From assembly GCF_001984095.1 (NCBI RefSeq), contig NZ_LYVQ01000013.1, positions 1-48,887 on the forward strand: DNA of 48,887 nt, given 5' to 3'. The stretch is from Pelomonas sp. KK5 (GTDB lineage: Bacteria > Pseudomonadota > Gammaproteobacteria > Burkholderiales > Burkholderiaceae_C). The notes under the pieces are model-generated. The model saw only the letters and a list, made by a program, of their open reading frames with translations, did not search any database and had not been told where the DNA came from. How positions within the stretch are numbered: position 1 is the first letter of the stretch; each line of letters starts with the position of its first letter. Made by a program: the position numbers and the translations under genes. Shown here piece by piece: positions 24,033 through 32,783 of this stretch.

Positions 24033-25220
24033 ATGACCGCATCGATGCGCCCCTATCCCGCCCGAACCGGCCGCCTGCCGCGCCACCTCAGCGAGGTCAC
24101 GCCGGAGTGGCTCCAAGGCCTGCTGCGCCACCGCCATCCCGGCCTCGTCATCGAGGGCATGGACGTCGTCGAGGTCAGGAACAGCCACACCACCAAACTG
24201 CGCCTGGCGCTCGATCTCAACGAGGCAGGCCGGGCCGCGGGCATCCCTCGGCATGTCTGCCTGAAATCCAACTGGTCGGAAGGCTTCGAGAGCGGGGACA
24301 TCTGCGAGCTCGAGGCGCGCTTCTACTTCATGATGCAGGGCCACCTGAAGGCACCGATTCCGCGGACCTGGTACGCCGACTGGGACGACGATGGCAGGGG
24401 CCGCGGCATCATCGTGATGGAAGACCTGGGCGTGGCCGACGGGGAGTTCGGGCACAGTTCGCATCACCTCGGCGTGGACGGCGTGGCCAAGGGGCTGGAA
24501 TCGCTGGCCGTGCTGCACGGCGCGCTCTGGGACAGCCCGCTGCTGCGCCAGCAGTCCTGGCTGCAGACCTCGATGGCCACGCCGGTGGACACCGAGCAGG
24601 TGCTGCGCATGTACAACTACATCGCGATCAACCTGGCCAAGCCGGCCTACCAGGCCTTCCTGCCGCGCTGGATCTACGACCAGCCCGAGCGCTTCGCCCA
24701 CGCCTTCGACGAACTGGCCGAGTTCGCCCGCAGCCAACCCGGGCCTCACTGCCTGGTGCATGGCGACTCGCACCAGGGCAACAGCTTCCTGCGCGCCAAC
24801 GGCGAGCGGGTCTGGCATGACTGGCAACTCGCACGGCAAGGCCAGCCCTGGCGCGACATCACCTACTTCATGCTCGGCGCGCTGACCATCGAGGAGCGCC
24901 GCGCCTCGGCTACCGACCTGATCCGCCACTACCGCGAGGCCCTGATGGCCACCGGCGCGCGCGACGTGGCCGACCAGGACACCGCCTGGGACCACTTCCG
25001 CCGCTGGCCGGTCTACGGCATGCAAGCCTGGCTCGGCAATGTGGACCAGTGGGGCCAGACCGGCATGCACATGGTCGAGCGCTTCTTCGCCGCGGCCGAG
25101 GACATGGAAAGCATCGAACTGCTGACGGCCGGCAAGACGCCGCGGCGTCAGGTGCGCCTTGGCGACAACGCGCGGCCGATCGCGTCCGGCTTGCGCAAGC
25201 TGCTCGGCGTGGACGACTGA
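24033..25220 (+). CDS. APH / ecdysteroid-kinase-like phosphotransferase
   Basis: The 395-aa protein has the kinase-like fold of aminoglycoside phosphotransferases. The catalytic loop is LVHGDSHQGNSFL (near residue 246) and the metal-binding segment is VWHDWQLARQGQPWRD (near 268). The N-terminal lobe shows VCLKSNW and an acidic ELEARFY helix. The length and the LVHGDxHxGN form fit the EcKL/DUF1679-like group, whose members phosphorylate steroids or other small alcohols. Such genes are frequent in steroid and terpenoid catabolic clusters of actinobacteria and sphingomonads. It lies 17 bases behind an acyl-CoA dehydrogenase gene, so a role in modifying a pathway intermediate is more plausible than antibiotic resistance. 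Confidence 0.83.
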   Translation: MTASMRPYPARTGRLPRHLSEVTPEWLQGLLRHRHPGLVIEGMDVVEVRNSHTTKLRLALDLNEAGRAAGIPRHVCLKSNWSEGFESGDICELEARFYFMMQGHLKAPIPRTWYADWDDDGRGRGIIVMEDLGVADGEFGHSSHHLGVDGVAKGLESLAVLHGALWDSPLLRQQSWLQTSMATPVDTEQVLRMYNYIAINLAKPAYQAFLPRWIYDQPERFAHAFDELAEFARSQPGPHCLVHGDSHQGNSFLRANGERVWHDWQLARQGQPWRDITYFMLGALTIEERRASATDLIRHYREALMATGARDVADQDTAWDHFRRWPVYGMQAWLGNVDQWGQTGMHMVERFFAAAEDMESIELLTAGKTPRRQVRLGDNARPIASGLRKLLGVDD

Positions 25221-25323
25221 CCGAATTTCAGCGATATCGACAGACCGTTCGCCGAGGCGGCCTGCGCTGGCCTTGCGACCGAGTCCCGGCCACCATGACC
25301 GCAACACCGAGGAGACAAGCACC

Positions 25324-26154
25324 ATGACCATCCCATCCCTGTCCGACGCCGACTTCCGCGACCGCTACGGCCCATGGGCGCTGATCTCCGGCGCCTCCGA
25401 AGGCACCGGCGCCGAGTTCTCGCTGCAGGCCGCGGCCAAGGGGCTGAACGTCATCCTGGTGGCCCGGCGCGCCGACAAGCTCAAGGAACTGGCCGAGCGC
25501 ATCCGCGCCGAACACAAGGTCGAGGTCCACACCGTCTCGCTGGATCTCACCGCCGCCGATGCCGCCGCCCAGCTCCAGCAGGCCGCAGCGGGCCGCGACC
25601 TCGGCCTCGTGGTCTTCAATGCCGGCGGCGATAGCGTCGGCGGGCCTTTCCTCGACAAGCCCTATGCCTCCTGGCGCACGCTGACCCAGCGCAATATCGA
25701 CCTGCTGACCGAGGCCTGCCATGCCTTCGGTACCGCCTTCGTCAAGCGCGGGCGCGGCGGGCTGATCCTGGTGGGTTCGGAGGCGGCCCTCGGTGGCTGC
25801 GGCCGCCTGGCCATCTACACGGCCACCAAGGCCTATGCGATGAACTTCGGCGAAAGCCTGTGGAAGGAGTTGAAGCCACGCGGCGTCGATGTGCTGAACC
25901 TGCTGATCGGCGCCACCGACACGCCGAAGCTGCGCACGGTCTTCGCGAAGAACAATCTCTCGCCCGACGTGGTCCCGCTCACGCCCTCGCAAGAAGTCGC
26001 CCGCCTGGGCCTGAGCGGGCTCGGCCACGGCCCGACGCTTGTCCTCAATGAATTGGAGACGCAGGACAACCCGCTCGTCTCGTCGACGATCCGTCGTGAA
26101 CGGGTCGAGGTGCAGAGCAAGTTCCTGGACAACTTCTACGGTCCCTCCACCTGA
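25324..26154 (+). CDS. Short-chain dehydrogenase/reductase
   Basis: The 276-aa SDR has the cofactor turn SGASEGTG near residues 22-29 and an ARR segment that favours NADP. NAGG is near 99, Ser is in LVGSEAALGG and YTATK near 161 is the active site. Length and the long N-terminal strand resemble the 17-beta-hydroxysteroid-dehydrogenase-12/DltE-like group. A GAGGAGA site precedes the ATG. A 103-base gap separates it from the kinase gene, and its stop codon overlaps the start of the next flavoprotein gene, so the two are coupled: alcohol oxidation followed by ring desaturation is a natural pairing. Confidence 0.88.
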   Translation: MTIPSLSDADFRDRYGPWALISGASEGTGAEFSLQAAAKGLNVILVARRADKLKELAERIRAEHKVEVHTVSLDLTAADAAAQLQQAAAGRDLGLVVFNAGGDSVGGPFLDKPYASWRTLTQRNIDLLTEACHAFGTAFVKRGRGGLILVGSEAALGGCGRLAIYTATKAYAMNFGESLWKELKPRGVDVLNLLIGATDTPKLRTVFAKNNLSPDVVPLTPSQEVARLGLSGLGHGPTLVLNELETQDNPLVSSTIRRERVEVQSKFLDNFYGPST

Positions 26155-27842
26155 TGCGATTGGCGGGCGAGGACGCCGCACAGATCATCGAGACGGATGT
26201 TGTCATCGTCGGCTCCGGCGGCGCTGGCCTGACCGCGGCAACGGTTGCGGCGCGTCATGGCTTGGAAGTCCTGCTCGTGGAGAAGACTGCCTTCTTCGGC
26301 GGGACCACAGCGCTTTCCGGTGGCGGCATCTGGGTGCCTCGCAGCACGCTCGCGGCGCAGGCCGGCATCGAGGAAGCGCCCGAGTCGGCCTCGCGCTATG
26401 TCCACGAGGTCGTCGGCGAAAGCCTTCGCGCCGATCTGCTGCAAGCCTTCCTCGAAGCCGCGCCGCGCATGGTCGACTACCTGCACGAGCACACCGCCGT
26501 ACGCTTCCACCTGCAACGCGGCTTTGCCGACTGGCATCCCGCCGCCGCCGGCTTCATGCGCGAAGGCCGGCTGCTATGCCCGGTGGACTATGACGGCCGC
26601 GACCTCGGTCCGCACTTCGCCTCGCTGCGGCCACCGCTGAACGAATTCAACGCCCCGGGCGGCTTGATGATCGGCCTGCCCGACATGGGCCACGCCGCCA
26701 ACATGACGCGCTCGCTGGCCTCGTTCAGGCACATGGCGCGTCTCGGCCTGGCCTATGCGCGCGACCGTCTGCGCCACCCACGCGGCATGCGACTGACGAT
26801 GGGCAATGCGCTGGCGGCGCGGCTGCTGCGTTCGGCCATCGATGCCGGCGTGAGCCTGTGGAACCACGCGCCGATGACCGGCCTGCTGACGGAGGGCCGC
26901 TCGGTGACCGGCATCACCGTACTGCGCGAGGGCCGGCCGGTGCAGGTGAACGCACGCCGCGGCGTGGTGCTGGCCAGCGGCGGCTTCTCGGCCAACGCCG
27001 ACATGCGTCGCCGCTACATTCCCTTCGCCGAGCACCATGTGTCGCTGGTCCCGGAGGGCAACACCGGTGACGGACTCAGCAAGGCACAAGCCTGCGGCGG
27101 CCGCTTCGACGGCGACAACCACAGCAACGCCGGCTGGGTCGTCGTCTCGGTACTGCGAGAGCCGGATGGCCGCCTGCGCAAGTTCCCGCACCTGTTCCTC
27201 GACCGCGGCAAGCCGGGCTGCATCGCAGTCAACCAGGACGGCAGGCGCTTCGGCAATGAGTCCACCACCAACCTGGTCGAGCCGATGCATCGCAGCGGCT
27301 CGGTGCCGGCCCACCTGATCTGCGACGACGCATTCATTCACCGCTACGGCTTGGGCCTGGTGCGGCCGGGCGGCTGGGGTCTTCGCCGCCTGGTGGCGGC
27401 GGGCTACATCATCAAGGCCGATTCCATCGAAGCCCTGGCGCTGAGGATCGGCACGCCGCCCCAGGCCCTGGCCGCCACGGTGAGCCGTTTCAACGCACAG
27501 GCCGAGAGCGGCATCGACGAAGACTTCGCCCGCGGGAAGGACAAGGCCGACCACTTCATGGGCGATCCCGGCCATGGTCCCAACCCCTGCCTCGGCCCCA
27601 TCAGACACGGGCCGTTCTATGCGGTGCAGATCTTCCCCGGCGATTCGACGACGACTGTCGGCTTGCGGGTCGACACGCAGGCCCGCGTCCTCGACGCAGC
27701 AGACCAGCCGATACGCGGCCTGCATGCGATCGGCCTGGACATGAACTCGCTCTGGCGCGGGCGCGCGCCGGGCAGCGGAGCGAACAACACACTGGGCCTC
27801 ACCTTCGGCTACATCGTCGGACGCGCCTTGGCCGGGGCCTAG
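26154..27842 (+). CDS. KstD-like FAD-dependent dehydrogenase (FAD_binding_2)
   Basis: The 562-aa flavoprotein starts with an FAD-binding turn (VVIVGSGGAGLTAA, residues 16-29) and GGTTALSGGGIWVP near 50, as in 3-ketosteroid delta-1-dehydrogenases and related fumarate-reductase-fold enzymes. The substrate cap lies in the middle. The C-terminal FAD segment reads GLHAIGLDMN, then RAPGSGANNTLGL where KstD has YPGPGA, so the tyrosine that donates a proton in KstD is Ala here. It therefore probably desaturates or reduces a ring ketone other than a classical 3-ketosteroid. It overlaps the SDR gene by one base and is the last gene before the tannase. Confidence 0.85.
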   Translation: MRLAGEDAAQIIETDVVIVGSGGAGLTAATVAARHGLEVLLVEKTAFFGGTTALSGGGIWVPRSTLAAQAGIEEAPESASRYVHEVVGESLRADLLQAFLEAAPRMVDYLHEHTAVRFHLQRGFADWHPAAAGFMREGRLLCPVDYDGRDLGPHFASLRPPLNEFNAPGGLMIGLPDMGHAANMTRSLASFRHMARLGLAYARDRLRHPRGMRLTMGNALAARLLRSAIDAGVSLWNHAPMTGLLTEGRSVTGITVLREGRPVQVNARRGVVLASGGFSANADMRRRYIPFAEHHVSLVPEGNTGDGLSKAQACGGRFDGDNHSNAGWVVVSVLREPDGRLRKFPHLFLDRGKPGCIAVNQDGRRFGNESTTNLVEPMHRSGSVPAHLICDDAFIHRYGLGLVRPGGWGLRRLVAAGYIIKADSIEALALRIGTPPQALAATVSRFNAQAESGIDEDFARGKDKADHFMGDPGHGPNPCLGPIRHGPFYAVQIFPGDSTTTVGLRVDTQARVLDAADQPIRGLHAIGLDMNSLWRGRAPGSGANNTLGLTFGYIVGRALAGA

Positions 27843-28014
27843 CGAACCCTTGCGCCGATTAACCCAAACTTCTCCGCGCCGCTGCTCCCTCAGGACAAGT
27901 GATGCTCCCTGACGGATACCGCTCGCGACGGTGCCTCTCCAGAATTCCTGATCGATGCCTCGCCACGGACGAACCGGCGACATCGCATTCCAACAACCAG
28001 GACTGGAGACTGCC

Positions 28015-29655
28015 TTGAGGATCGAAACGAGCTTGAACGACAAGGGCTTGTGGCGCGGCGCCACGATATTGGCGCTGACCGCCTTGTCCGCATGCGGCGG
28101 CAATGATGACAAGGTCGATGTGCCTCTCACGCCGCCTGTCTCCACCGGGCCTCTGGCAGCCGCAGCGCAATGCAGCATCGGCGCCCTGCAGGCTGCGGTC
28201 CCCAGCGCCGTGTTGACGGCCGCATCCGCCGTAACCCCATCGACGGGAACCGCCTACTGTCGCGTCGACGGCTACGTCACGACCCAGGGCCCGGCCGCGA
28301 CCAGCAACCAGGTGCGCTTCACCGTCGCCTTGCCGCCAAGTTTCCAGGCGCGCTACTATTTCGCAGGCGAAGGCGGCTCCGCCGGATACCTGCCCGAGCC
28401 TTCGGCAAGCCTGCTTTCGGCGGGTTATGCGGTCGCCGGCTCCGACGCCGGCAGCACGACGCCCGGCGTGGACTGGGCGTTCGCGACGGACCGCACCAAG
28501 GCCTACGACTATGCCCAGCGCGGCGTGCACGTCGGGACCGCCGCGACCCAGGCCCTGGTGAAGGCCTTCTACGGCATGAGTTCCGGCGCCAACGCCAACC
28601 GCCGCCTGTACCGATACATCGACGGATGCTCCGGTGGTGGACGCATGGGCGTCGTGGCGGCCTCCTGGTACCCGGAGGACTTCGACGGCGTGGTGGCCGG
28701 AGCGCCCGGCATCAGCGTCACCAACCAGATGTTCTTCGGCAAGGTGGCCAAGTACCTGATCGACCATCCGGATGCCTGGATTTCGCCTGCGCAGCTGCAA
28801 GCCCTGGATGCCGCCCTGCTGCAGAAATTCGATGCTGCGGACGGTGCCGTCGACGGGCTGATCTCGGACCCCAGCGTGGTGTCGCTCGATGCGACGTTGA
28901 GGGCCGCATTCACGCCGGCCCAGCAGGCACTGCTGGACATCCTGGTGAACGGCATGAACGACTTCGGACTGACCTACCCGGGATACACGCTGGGCAATCC
29001 GAACGGCTGGTCGGCCTTCATGCTGGGCGCGACGCCGCCCCCGTGGTCGATGAATCCGACCGATGGTCGCCTTCCACCGGCCGGCTATCTTGTCTTCGAC
29101 ACCACCTCGCGCGGCCTGTTCGGCGCAGGCTACGACTTCGCCAGTGCGTTCAGCTTCGACAACAGCGCCGATGTGAACGGATGGAACGCAATGTTCGAGA
29201 GCGTCTTCACCGGCTCGGGCACCGCCAAGGCCGGCAACCTCAACGCATTCTTCCAGCGCGGCGGCAAGATGCTGTTCTGGCACGGCACGGCGGACAACGG
29301 CATCTCCCTCAACGACACCTTCCGCTTCTTCAGCGACCTGGCAAGCGCCCAGGGTGGGCAGGCCAAGCTGGCGCAGGTGGCCCAGCTCTACACCGTGCCC
29401 GGGCTGCAGCACTGCGGTGGCGGGGCCGGTCCGCAGGACGTTGCGGCGCAGGCGCTGCCGGCACTCGCCCAGTGGGTGGAAGCGGGAACGGCGCCGACGC
29501 AGTTGGTGGCAAACCGCGCAGCGGGTACTAGCCTGCCGGCACGGACCTTCCTGTTGTGCCCGCATCCGCAGCGCGCGGTGTTCAAGGGTGGCGTCGCAAA
29601 CAGCGCGGGCTTGAACGTGAATGACGCGAGCAACTGGAGCTGCCAGGCGCCCTGA
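28015..29655 (+). CDS. Tannase / feruloyl esterase family lipoprotein
   Basis: The 546-aa protein belongs to the tannase family of serine esterases. The catalytic set is visible as Cys205-Ser206 (DGCSGGGRMG), Asp427 (HGTADNG) and His466-Cys467 (LQHCGGG). This is the CS-D-HC pattern in which a disulfide joins Ser and His neighbours. A TTG at 28015 with GGAG before it gives a lipoprotein signal peptide (LTALSAC, Cys27), so the enzyme is probably anchored to the outer membrane. An upstream in-frame ATG at 27955 would add 20 residues and spoil the signal. It should hydrolyse esters of phenolic acids or similar bulky esters, feeding the cluster. It lies 172 bases behind the flavoprotein gene and ends against a convergent AraC gene. 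Confidence 0.88.
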   Translation: MRIETSLNDKGLWRGATILALTALSACGGNDDKVDVPLTPPVSTGPLAAAAQCSIGALQAAVPSAVLTAASAVTPSTGTAYCRVDGYVTTQGPAATSNQVRFTVALPPSFQARYYFAGEGGSAGYLPEPSASLLSAGYAVAGSDAGSTTPGVDWAFATDRTKAYDYAQRGVHVGTAATQALVKAFYGMSSGANANRRLYRYIDGCSGGGRMGVVAASWYPEDFDGVVAGAPGISVTNQMFFGKVAKYLIDHPDAWISPAQLQALDAALLQKFDAADGAVDGLISDPSVVSLDATLRAAFTPAQQALLDILVNGMNDFGLTYPGYTLGNPNGWSAFMLGATPPPWSMNPTDGRLPPAGYLVFDTTSRGLFGAGYDFASAFSFDNSADVNGWNAMFESVFTGSGTAKAGNLNAFFQRGGKMLFWHGTADNGISLNDTFRFFSDLASAQGGQAKLAQVAQLYTVPGLQHCGGGAGPQDVAAQALPALAQWVEAGTAPTQLVANRAAGTSLPARTFLLCPHPQRAVFKGGVANSAGLNVNDASNWSCQAP

Positions 29656-30732
29656 TCACGTCCCTGTCGTGCGCACGCGCAGCCGATATTCCGACGCCGC
29701 CACGCCCAGCTGCTGCCGCGCGAACCTGGCCACCGAGGCCGGCGTCGAGAAGCCCAGTTGGTCGCCGATTTCGGCGATCGACAGCTCGGTCTGGGCCAGC
29801 AATCGGCACAGCTCGTCGCGGCGCTGCGCAGCCAGCAAGACCGAGAAGGACACACCCTCGAAGGCCAGGCGGCGGCGCAGCGTCCAGCGCGACATGCCGA
29901 GCCGCTCGCACAGCAACGCCAGCAGGTTCTCTTCGTGCGAAGCTTGCGCCGGTGCCTGCAGGCGATCGCGGACCTGCAGGCGCACCTGCGCGGACAGGCT
30001 CAGCGCGGCCTGGAACTCCTCGAACTGCCGGTCGAGCTGCTGTCGCGCATAGCGCTGGACGTGCGGGTTGTAGAACTCGAAGGGTTGGTCCAGCACCGCG
30101 CCGGAGATCAGACAGGCATTTCCCGAGGCATCGTCGAGGACATGGCAATCGGCCGCTGACTTCAGCGCAGCGCCTGCGCCGGGCAGGCGCCCCCGCACCT
30201 CCATCCGAATGAGGGTCGATGCGCTCGCGTCGTAGTGCCTGACGATGTTCTGGGCCAGCATCAGGACGCCGAACGCGGGCGCGCTCGACAGGCCCGCGGA
30301 ATCGGTCTGCTCGAGAGTCAGCAGCACTCGCTCATGGTCCTCCTTCATCGAAAGCCGGTCGAAGTTGCCCATGACCTGCGGCAGGTAGTGCACGTAGTTG
30401 CGCAGCGCCTCGCGCAAGGTCCGGCTGCTGGCCAGCAGCGTCATCAGCGCCGGGTAGAACGTATGCAGGTCGTCGAAACCCCCATCGGCCTGCGGCAGCG
30501 GCACGATGCCCAGGGCATCGAACAGGCGCAGCGTCCGGCGCTGCGCAGCGCCTGTGACTCGGCCGTTCCATCCTTCAAGGTCTGCCCGGCAGCTGCCGCT
30601 GCGGGCGAGGAACTCAGCCTCGCCCATGCCGTGCTGTTCCGCCACAAGCAGGTAGGTCTGCGCCACGGTCCGCGTGACATAGGCCGCTGGCGGGATCGGC
30701 GGCGCCGTGCTGCGCCTGGCTTGAGCTTGCAT
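29656..30732 (-). CDS. AraC-family regulator (OruR/ArgR-like type)
   Basis: The 358-aa protein has an N-terminal ligand domain of the arabinose-binding-like type seen in OruR-like regulators (about residues 20-210) and a C-terminal AraC double helix-turn-helix (about 255-350, with MSRWTLRRRL and IAEIGDQLGFSTPASVARFARQ). It is divergent from the large plus-strand operon starting at 30833, with a palindrome in the 100-base gap, so it is the likely activator of that operon. It converges on the tannase gene with no gap. Confidence 0.9.
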   Translation of the reverse strand: MQAQARRSTAPPIPPAAYVTRTVAQTYLLVAEQHGMGEAEFLARSGSCRADLEGWNGRVTGAAQRRTLRLFDALGIVPLPQADGGFDDLHTFYPALMTLLASSRTLREALRNYVHYLPQVMGNFDRLSMKEDHERVLLTLEQTDSAGLSSAPAFGVLMLAQNIVRHYDASASTLIRMEVRGRLPGAGAALKSAADCHVLDDASGNACLISGAVLDQPFEFYNPHVQRYARQQLDRQFEEFQAALSLSAQVRLQVRDRLQAPAQASHEENLLALLCERLGMSRWTLRRRLAFEGVSFSVLLAAQRRDELCRLLAQTELSIAEIGDQLGFSTPASVARFARQQLGVAASEYRLRVRTTGT

Positions 30733-30764
30733 CGCTGTAGGTCGTGGTTGAGCAGTCGCCTAAT

Positions 30765-30789
30765 CAGAGTAAACACTTATGTCACTCTG
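30765..30789. promoter_or_regulatory. Palindrome in the AraC / monooxygenase divergent promoter
   Basis: CAGAGT-N13-ACTCTG is a perfect 6-bp inverted repeat, 25 bases overall, between the AraC start (30732) and the monooxygenase start (30833). A second small palindrome, TGTTC-AG-GAACA at 30818-30829, overlaps the ribosome binding site region and includes the TCTGTTCA half site also seen at 18415-18422. Confidence 0.4.
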
Positions 30790-30832
30790 TCTCTGTATTT
30801 GACACTATCAGCATATCTGTTCAGGAACACAC

Positions 30833-32041
30833 ATGTCTATGTCGTCACTTGGATCTCGCGAAAGCCTTTCCGACCCCGTCGCCCTCGCCCGCGCGCTGAC
30901 GCCACTGCTGGCCCGGCATGCCGAGAATGCCGAGCGCGAGCGCTGCGCCAGCGCCGTGGTGATCCAGGCGCTGCGCGATGCCGGGCTGTTCAAGATGATG
31001 TTCGCCCGCCGCGCCGGCGGTGTCGGGCACAAGCTGACCACCCATGTGGAGACGGTCGCTGAACTGGCGCGCGGCTGCCCCGGCACGGCCTGGGCCTTCG
31101 GCCTGCTGTCGGGCGTGACCGGCTCGGCCTCGGCGATGCCACCGGCTATCCGCGAACTGGTCTTCAAGCGCGGCGATGAACTGGTGTGCAGCGTGGCCGG
31201 CCAGATCGGTACGGCGCGCGCCACCGAGGGCGGCTACATCGTCGATGGGGCCTGGGGCTACGGCTCCGGTTGCCTGCATGCGGACTGGGCGCTGAACGGC
31301 ATCCGCATCCTCGACGAGCAGGGACAGCAGATCGACGCGGGCTTCGCCTTCCTGCCCTTGGCCGGGCCGGATGTGTCCATCCAGGACACCTGGCATGTCT
31401 CGGGCCTCTCGGCCTCGGGCAGCAACACCATCGTGGCGAAGAACGCCTTCGTGCCGGCGACGCTGGTGCTGCGTTTCTCCGCGCTGCGCGGCAGCCGTCC
31501 GCTGGCAGAGATGGAGCCACGGGACCGCTGGCCGGTCGAGCCGCTGTTCCCGCTGGGCGTGCTGTCGCCGATGCTCGGCGCGGCCGGCGCGATGCTGGAC
31601 ATCGTCAAGGCGAACATGCCCGTGCGGCCGACGATTGGCTGGCAGTACGGCAAGCAGGCGGACTCGCAGACCTTCGTCGGCCAGCTCGGCGAGGCGGCGC
31701 TGGAGATCGACTCGGCCTGGCTGCATGTGCGCCGCGCCGTCTCGATGATCGACGAGGCGGCGCAGAGCCAGCCGCTGAGCGGCTACGAGAAGGCGCGCAT
31801 CCAGGCGGACTGCGGCTATGCGATGCGTCAGTTGCGCCGCGCCGGCGAGCGCCTGATGGAGATCGCCGGGCCCGGCGCCTTCGCGCTCAGCAGCCCCTTG
31901 CAGCGGCTGTGGCGCGACCTGAGCGTCGGCTCGCGGCACACGGCGTTGAACACGATGCTGTCCACCGAACTCTATGGGCGCGCGCTGCTGGGCCAGGCGT
32001 CGAACCTGTCGCTGCTGCCCGATATCCGCGAGGCTGCCTGA
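30833..32041 (+). CDS. Class D flavin-dependent monooxygenase (HpaH C2 / HsaA-like)
   Basis: The 402-aa protein has the acyl-CoA-dehydrogenase fold with the C-terminal type 2 domain found in two-component monooxygenases such as C2 of p-hydroxyphenylacetate hydroxylase, HsaA and DszC. Diagnostic parts are ELARGCPGTAWAFGL near residue 82, GYIVDGAWGYGSGCLHADWA near 132 and the absence of acyl-CoA dehydrogenase MSEPG and YGGTxE motifs. It would use reduced flavin delivered by a separate reductase to hydroxylate an aromatic or ring ketone. A reductase of the matching C1 type is encoded in the same operon at 37282. It is the first gene of the operon, divergent from AraC; AGGAA lies before the ATG, and an alternative ATG follows six bases later. 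Confidence 0.87.
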   Translation: MSMSSLGSRESLSDPVALARALTPLLARHAENAERERCASAVVIQALRDAGLFKMMFARRAGGVGHKLTTHVETVAELARGCPGTAWAFGLLSGVTGSASAMPPAIRELVFKRGDELVCSVAGQIGTARATEGGYIVDGAWGYGSGCLHADWALNGIRILDEQGQQIDAGFAFLPLAGPDVSIQDTWHVSGLSASGSNTIVAKNAFVPATLVLRFSALRGSRPLAEMEPRDRWPVEPLFPLGVLSPMLGAAGAMLDIVKANMPVRPTIGWQYGKQADSQTFVGQLGEAALEIDSAWLHVRRAVSMIDEAAQSQPLSGYEKARIQADCGYAMRQLRRAGERLMEIAGPGAFALSSPLQRLWRDLSVGSRHTALNTMLSTELYGRALLGQASNLSLLPDIREAA

Positions 32042-32042
32042 A

Positions 32043-32738
32043 GTGGAAGCTAGCACCGCGACCGACGACTTCCGCGTCCGCTCGGCCGCGGAGAAGCGCG
32101 AGCGCATGCACGCCCGGCTGATCGCCGCGACGATGGAGGCCTATCTGCAGGCGCCTGCCGGTTTCCACCCGGTGATCGACGACGTGATCCGCGTGGCCGA
32201 AGTCTCGCGCGGCACCTTCTACAAGTACTTCGATTCGCTGGACGAAGTGCGCGCCGAGATCGGTCGCAGCATGGCGGGCGAGATGCTGTCGAGCTACGAG
32301 GCGCTGTTCGCCGGCGTCGAGGACTACGCCGTGCGCATGGCGGCCGGCCCGCTGATGGCGCTGGCCCGCGCGGCCATGGAGCCACGGCACGCGGCCTTCA
32401 TCTCGCGCGTCGACTTCATCGAGTTTCTCGACGGCGAGGACCCGCGCAGCGTGATCGTCAAGCGCGGGCTCGAGGAGGCCCGGCAGCGCGGCCAGGTGCA
32501 ATTCGAGTCGCTGGAGGCCGCGGTGGACCTGGTCGTCGGCGTGAGCCTCGAAGGCGCGCGGCGCATCCTGCAGACCGGCGCGCTGGATGCCGCCTACATC
32601 CGCGAGACCGCGACGCTGGTGATGCTGGGCTTGGGGCTGTCCCGCCCGCAAGCCAGCGCTGCCGTCTCCTCCGCCTGGCAGCACCTGCAACAGGTCTCCG
32701 ACCGACTGCACTGGTGGAGACCGGTCGGCGGCATCTGA
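32043..32738 (+). CDS. TetR-family transcriptional regulator
   Basis: The 231-aa protein has an N-terminal TetR helix-turn-helix (about residues 15-65, with VIDDVIRVAEVSRGTFYKYF) and an all-helical ligand domain. GTG at 32043, two bases after the monooxygenase stop, is chosen because it precedes the conserved region with a normal leader; an upstream extension overlaps the monooxygenase gene. Being inside the operon it probably provides feedback control of it. The C-terminal 20 residues, HLQQVSDRLHWWRPVGGI, are unusually aromatic. Confidence 0.87.
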   Translation: MEASTATDDFRVRSAAEKRERMHARLIAATMEAYLQAPAGFHPVIDDVIRVAEVSRGTFYKYFDSLDEVRAEIGRSMAGEMLSSYEALFAGVEDYAVRMAAGPLMALARAAMEPRHAAFISRVDFIEFLDGEDPRSVIVKRGLEEARQRGQVQFESLEAAVDLVVGVSLEGARRILQTGALDAAYIRETATLVMLGLGLSRPQASAAVSSAWQHLQQVSDRLHWWRPVGGI

Positions 32739-32783
32739 GTATCTGAGATAAGACCCCCATTCGAGAAGAAGCACAAGGATTCC

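Noticed and set aside
24033-25220. Antibiotic resistance phosphotransferase
   Set aside because: The APH fold is present, but the EcKL-like pattern and the place among acyl-CoA dehydrogenase and SDR genes point to catabolism.
27955-28014. ATG at 27955 as tannase start
   Set aside because: It would bury the lipoprotein signal behind 20 extra residues; TTG at 28015 with GGAG gives a normal signal peptide and lipobox.
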